Below are positions 5,258-6,405 of a stretch of DNA of 6,405 nucleotides, piece by piece. Position 1 is the stretch's first letter, and each line of letters opens with the position of its first letter. The notes beneath the pieces are model-generated. The model made no database searches. It was not told the origin of the DNA and saw only the letters and a list, made by a program, of their open reading frames with translations. The stretch comes from Treponema sp. (lineage in GTDB: Bacteria > Spirochaetota > Spirochaetia > Treponematales > Breznakiellaceae): NCBI GenBank assembly GCA_031264475.1, contig JAISEA010000041.1:1-6405 (forward strand). The letters run 5' to 3'. A program made the position numbers and the translations under genes.

Positions 5258-5671
5258 TCACTTAACCACATAACGCACCTTGTCGCCGTGAGCGCCGACT
5301 ACTTCCTGCTTCTTGGGATTAACCGTCAAATCCATCCCTTCCAGAGGATATGCTCCCAGAAGGATGTCTTCCTCATCGGGTAGGACGAGCGCTTCGCAAG
5401 CGGTGTTCCTGTCTTTCCAGCGAACCTCCACGTATTCGGTTATCCCGCCCGGAACCGTTCCACCACCGGCAACGCCGGTTTCAACGGGTTTTTTCACCCG
5501 CAACCCTAGCTTTTCGCGGGTTTTCTCGTTAATGACCAGAGTCCACGCGCCGGTATCCACTACCGCATCGACTGTGAGCTGACGAACCTCAGCCTCCGGG
5601 ATAAACCCGGACTCCGCTTTAACCGCGTCCTTGATGTTGACCAGAGTAATTTCTGTTCTCACTTCACCCAT
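5258..5671 (-). CDS. Retropepsin-like (clan AA) aspartic protease family protein
   Basis: 137 residues, one domain. The catalytic motif D39-T40-G41 lies in AVVDTGAWTLVI, where hydrophobic residues precede DTG as in retropepsins. A Gly-rich flap-like segment follows (GVAGGGTVPGG, 66-76), and near the C-terminus comes DILLGAYPLEGMDLTVNP (102-119), the conserved 'L-L-G ... L-E' element of bacterial clan AA proteins. With only one DTG, an active enzyme would have to be a homodimer. No signal peptide or membrane segment, so probably cytoplasmic; the substrate is unknown and activity is unproven. The start at 5671 is set by AAGGAG (5678-5683), 6 nt upstream. The same frame stays open to 6031, but that part is translated repeat DNA. 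No neighbouring gene suggests a role; it appears to be a single-gene unit. Confidence 0.87.
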   Translation of the reverse strand: MGEVRTEITLVNIKDAVKAESGFIPEAEVRQLTVDAVVDTGAWTLVINEKTREKLGLRVKKPVETGVAGGGTVPGGITEYVEVRWKDRNTACEALVLPDEEDILLGAYPLEGMDLTVNPKKQEVVGAHGDKVRYVVK

Positions 5672-5735
5672 ATTTTTCTCCTTAATAAAAACAAGCTGTG
5701 TCAATGATACAGCGATCAGTGGACAACGTCTAGTA

Positions 5736-5751
5736 ATTCTTTTTAAAGAAT
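5736..5751. promoter_or_regulatory. AT-rich palindrome upstream of the aspartic protease
   Basis: ATTCTTT-TT-AAAGAAT is a perfect 7-bp inverted repeat about 65 bp upstream of the protease start codon. It could be an operator or a leader hairpin. No well-spaced -35/-10 pair was found between 5684 and 5830, so its relation to a promoter is unknown. A second small hairpin, CTTGC-TCT-GCAAG, lies at 5803-5815. Confidence 0.35.
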
Positions 5752-5829
5752 CATGGATATTCTTCTTGCTCTGAAAGCTATATCGCTGACTGTGCAGGAA
5801 AGCTTGCTCTGCAAGTTCTATTGTTTCCA

Positions 5830-5999
5830 CTGACACCGACTCGCCTGTCGCCCAACACCTCTGACACCGCCGCCTCTCTGACACCGACTCGCCTGTCGCC
5901 CAACACCTCTGACACCGCCGCCTCTGACACCACCGACTCGCCTGCCCGTCTTGGCTCTCTGCTCTGACACCGCCCCGACACCTCTGACACCGCCCCGCC
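5830..5999. repeat. Perfect 48-bp tandem duplication and GACACC-rich tract
   Basis: Positions 5830-5877 and 5878-5925 are identical over 48 bp. A truncated third copy follows (5926-5950), then further TCTGACACCGCC blocks near 5965 and 5985. The motif TGACACCG occurs six times in this tract (5831, 5862, 5879, 5910, 5965, 5985). The tract is C-rich on the plus strand and contains no credible gene. Confidence 0.9.
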
Positions 6000-6022
6000 G
6001 CGCCCGCCCGTCTCTGCTCTTT

Positions 6023-6197
6023 GCTAACCACTAACCACTAACCACTAACCACTAACTGCTAACTGCTAACTACTAACTACTAACTGCTAACTGCTAACTA
6101 CTAACTACTAACTACTAACTACTAACTACTAACTACTAACTGCTAACTACTAACTGCTAACTACTAACTGCTAACTACTAACTACTAACTGCTAACT
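6023..6197. repeat. Heptanucleotide tandem array, 25 units of RCTAACY
   Basis: 25 uninterrupted 7-bp units fill 175 bp. The first base is A or G and the last C or T: units 1-4 end in C and units 5-25 end in T, with ACTAACT and GCTAACT mixed. There is no indel in the phase. The array has a stop codon (TAA) in every frame of the plus strand, so it is not coding there. It ends 14 bp before the putative hisH -35 box, and its copy number is likely to vary between strains. Confidence 0.95.
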
Positions 6198-6211
6198 GAT
6201 CGAGGGGGTGC

Positions 6212-6240
6212 TTGAATATTTCCCGCGTGTTATTTACAAT
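6212..6240 (+). promoter_or_regulatory. Putative hisH promoter giving a nearly leaderless transcript
   Basis: TTGAAT (6212-6217) and TACAAT (6235-6240, 5 of 6 to consensus) are exactly 17 bp apart. Transcription would start near 6246-6248, only 3-5 nt before the ATG. A 6-bp inverted repeat ATTTAC-AATAAC-GTAAAT (6232-6249) overlaps the -10 and start point and could be an operator. Confidence 0.55.
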
Positions 6241-6250
6241 AACGTAAATT

Positions 6251-6405
6251 ATGATTGGCGTGATAAACTATGGAGCGGGCAATTTGGGGTCCGTGATGAA
6301 TGCGCTGTCGCGGCTTGGGGCGCAGGCGGAATTTGTGCCCGGAGCGGAGGAAATACGGCGTTATGATAAAATCGTCTTCCCCGGAGACGGGCATTTTGGC
6401 ACGGC
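6251..6405 (+). CDS. hisH: Imidazole glycerol phosphate synthase glutaminase subunit, N-terminal part
   Basis: 51 codons and two bases, out of about 200 residues normally. HisH hydrolyses glutamine and passes ammonia to HisF in histidine biosynthesis; both act in the cytoplasm as a heterodimer. Seen here: MIGVINYGAGNLGSV (1-15), the usual opening of class I amidotransferase HisH, and YDKIVFPGDGHFGTA (38-52), which matches the oxyanion-strand region. That motif is usually PGVG followed by A/H-F; here the valine is replaced by D46. The catalytic Cys, His and Glu lie outside the window. The start is certain within the frame: a TAA at 6245-6247 precedes the ATG by one codon, and no Shine-Dalgarno sequence exists, in line with the very short leader predicted from the promoter. 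Confidence 0.9.
   Translation, partial: MIGVINYGAGNLGSVMNALSRLGAQAEFVPGAEEIRRYDKIVFPGDGHFGT

Noticed and set aside
4939..5261. Two overlapping minus-strand frames (91 and 80 codons) over repeats D1 and D2
   Set aside because: The two repeat copies are read in different frames, each giving a similar peptide by chance. Constraint lies in the stems, not in codons.
5672..6031. N-terminal extension of the aspartic protease to 257 residues
   Set aside because: The extra residues are translated 48-bp repeat and GACACC tract. AAGGAG 6 nt before the ATG at 5669-5671 fixes a start that matches the domain boundary.
5830..6197. CRISPR array
   Set aside because: Units are directly adjacent with no unique spacers, and no cas gene is present.
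6023..6197. Telomere-like repeat marking a linear replicon end
   Set aside because: CTAACC resembles telomere repeats, but the array is internal, variable (RCTAACY) and followed by hisH.

Overview
The window looks like a piece of a spirochaete chromosome, most likely a Treponema-type genome of moderate GC. The best marker is a P83/100-family protein, a family known essentially from spirochaetes (Borrelia, Treponema). The small lipoprotein, whose signal peptide ends in a VFGMMLVGC stretch, is also treponeme-like. Species cannot be assigned from the sequence alone.

Layout. Positions 1-765 (minus) hold the first 255 codons of an oligoendopeptidase F-like M3 peptidase, with a promoter at 804-832. 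Positions 937-1539 (plus) encode an AT-rich lipoprotein that probably has a concanavalin-like beta fold. Positions 1540-1840 are a convergent spacer packed with inverted repeats. A minus-strand block follows, read right to left: a P83/100 exported protein (4865-3366), a family 4 uracil-DNA glycosylase 29 bp behind it (3336-2638), a 254-bp GC-rich structured spacer, and a glutathione peroxidase (2383-1841). Positions 4914-5157 carry two near-identical copies of a structured repeat. Positions 5671-5258 (minus) encode a single-domain retropepsin-like aspartic protease. Positions 5830-6197 are low-complexity DNA: a perfect 48-bp duplication, a run of GACACC motifs and 25 heptamers. At 6251 hisH begins on the plus strand and runs off the end.

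The genes are ordinary housekeeping or envelope functions: peptide degradation, peroxide defence, uracil repair, histidine synthesis and surface proteins. No defence, mobile or biosynthetic system is apparent. P83/100 and the glycosylase look co-transcribed; the other genes seem to be separate units.

The unusual part is the intergenic DNA. Nearly every gap carries members of one repeat family: a 5-7 bp stem with a 3-nt loop, followed by a TTTAAC-ACTTC segment and a GTTGTYYGAAA core. The stems differ between copies by paired changes (CAGGC/GCCTG, CACGC/GCGTG, CACCC/GGGTG), which suggests that the hairpin itself is maintained. A second dispersed motif, TGACACCG, occurs only between genes. hisH appears to have an almost leaderless promoter placed just after the heptamer array.
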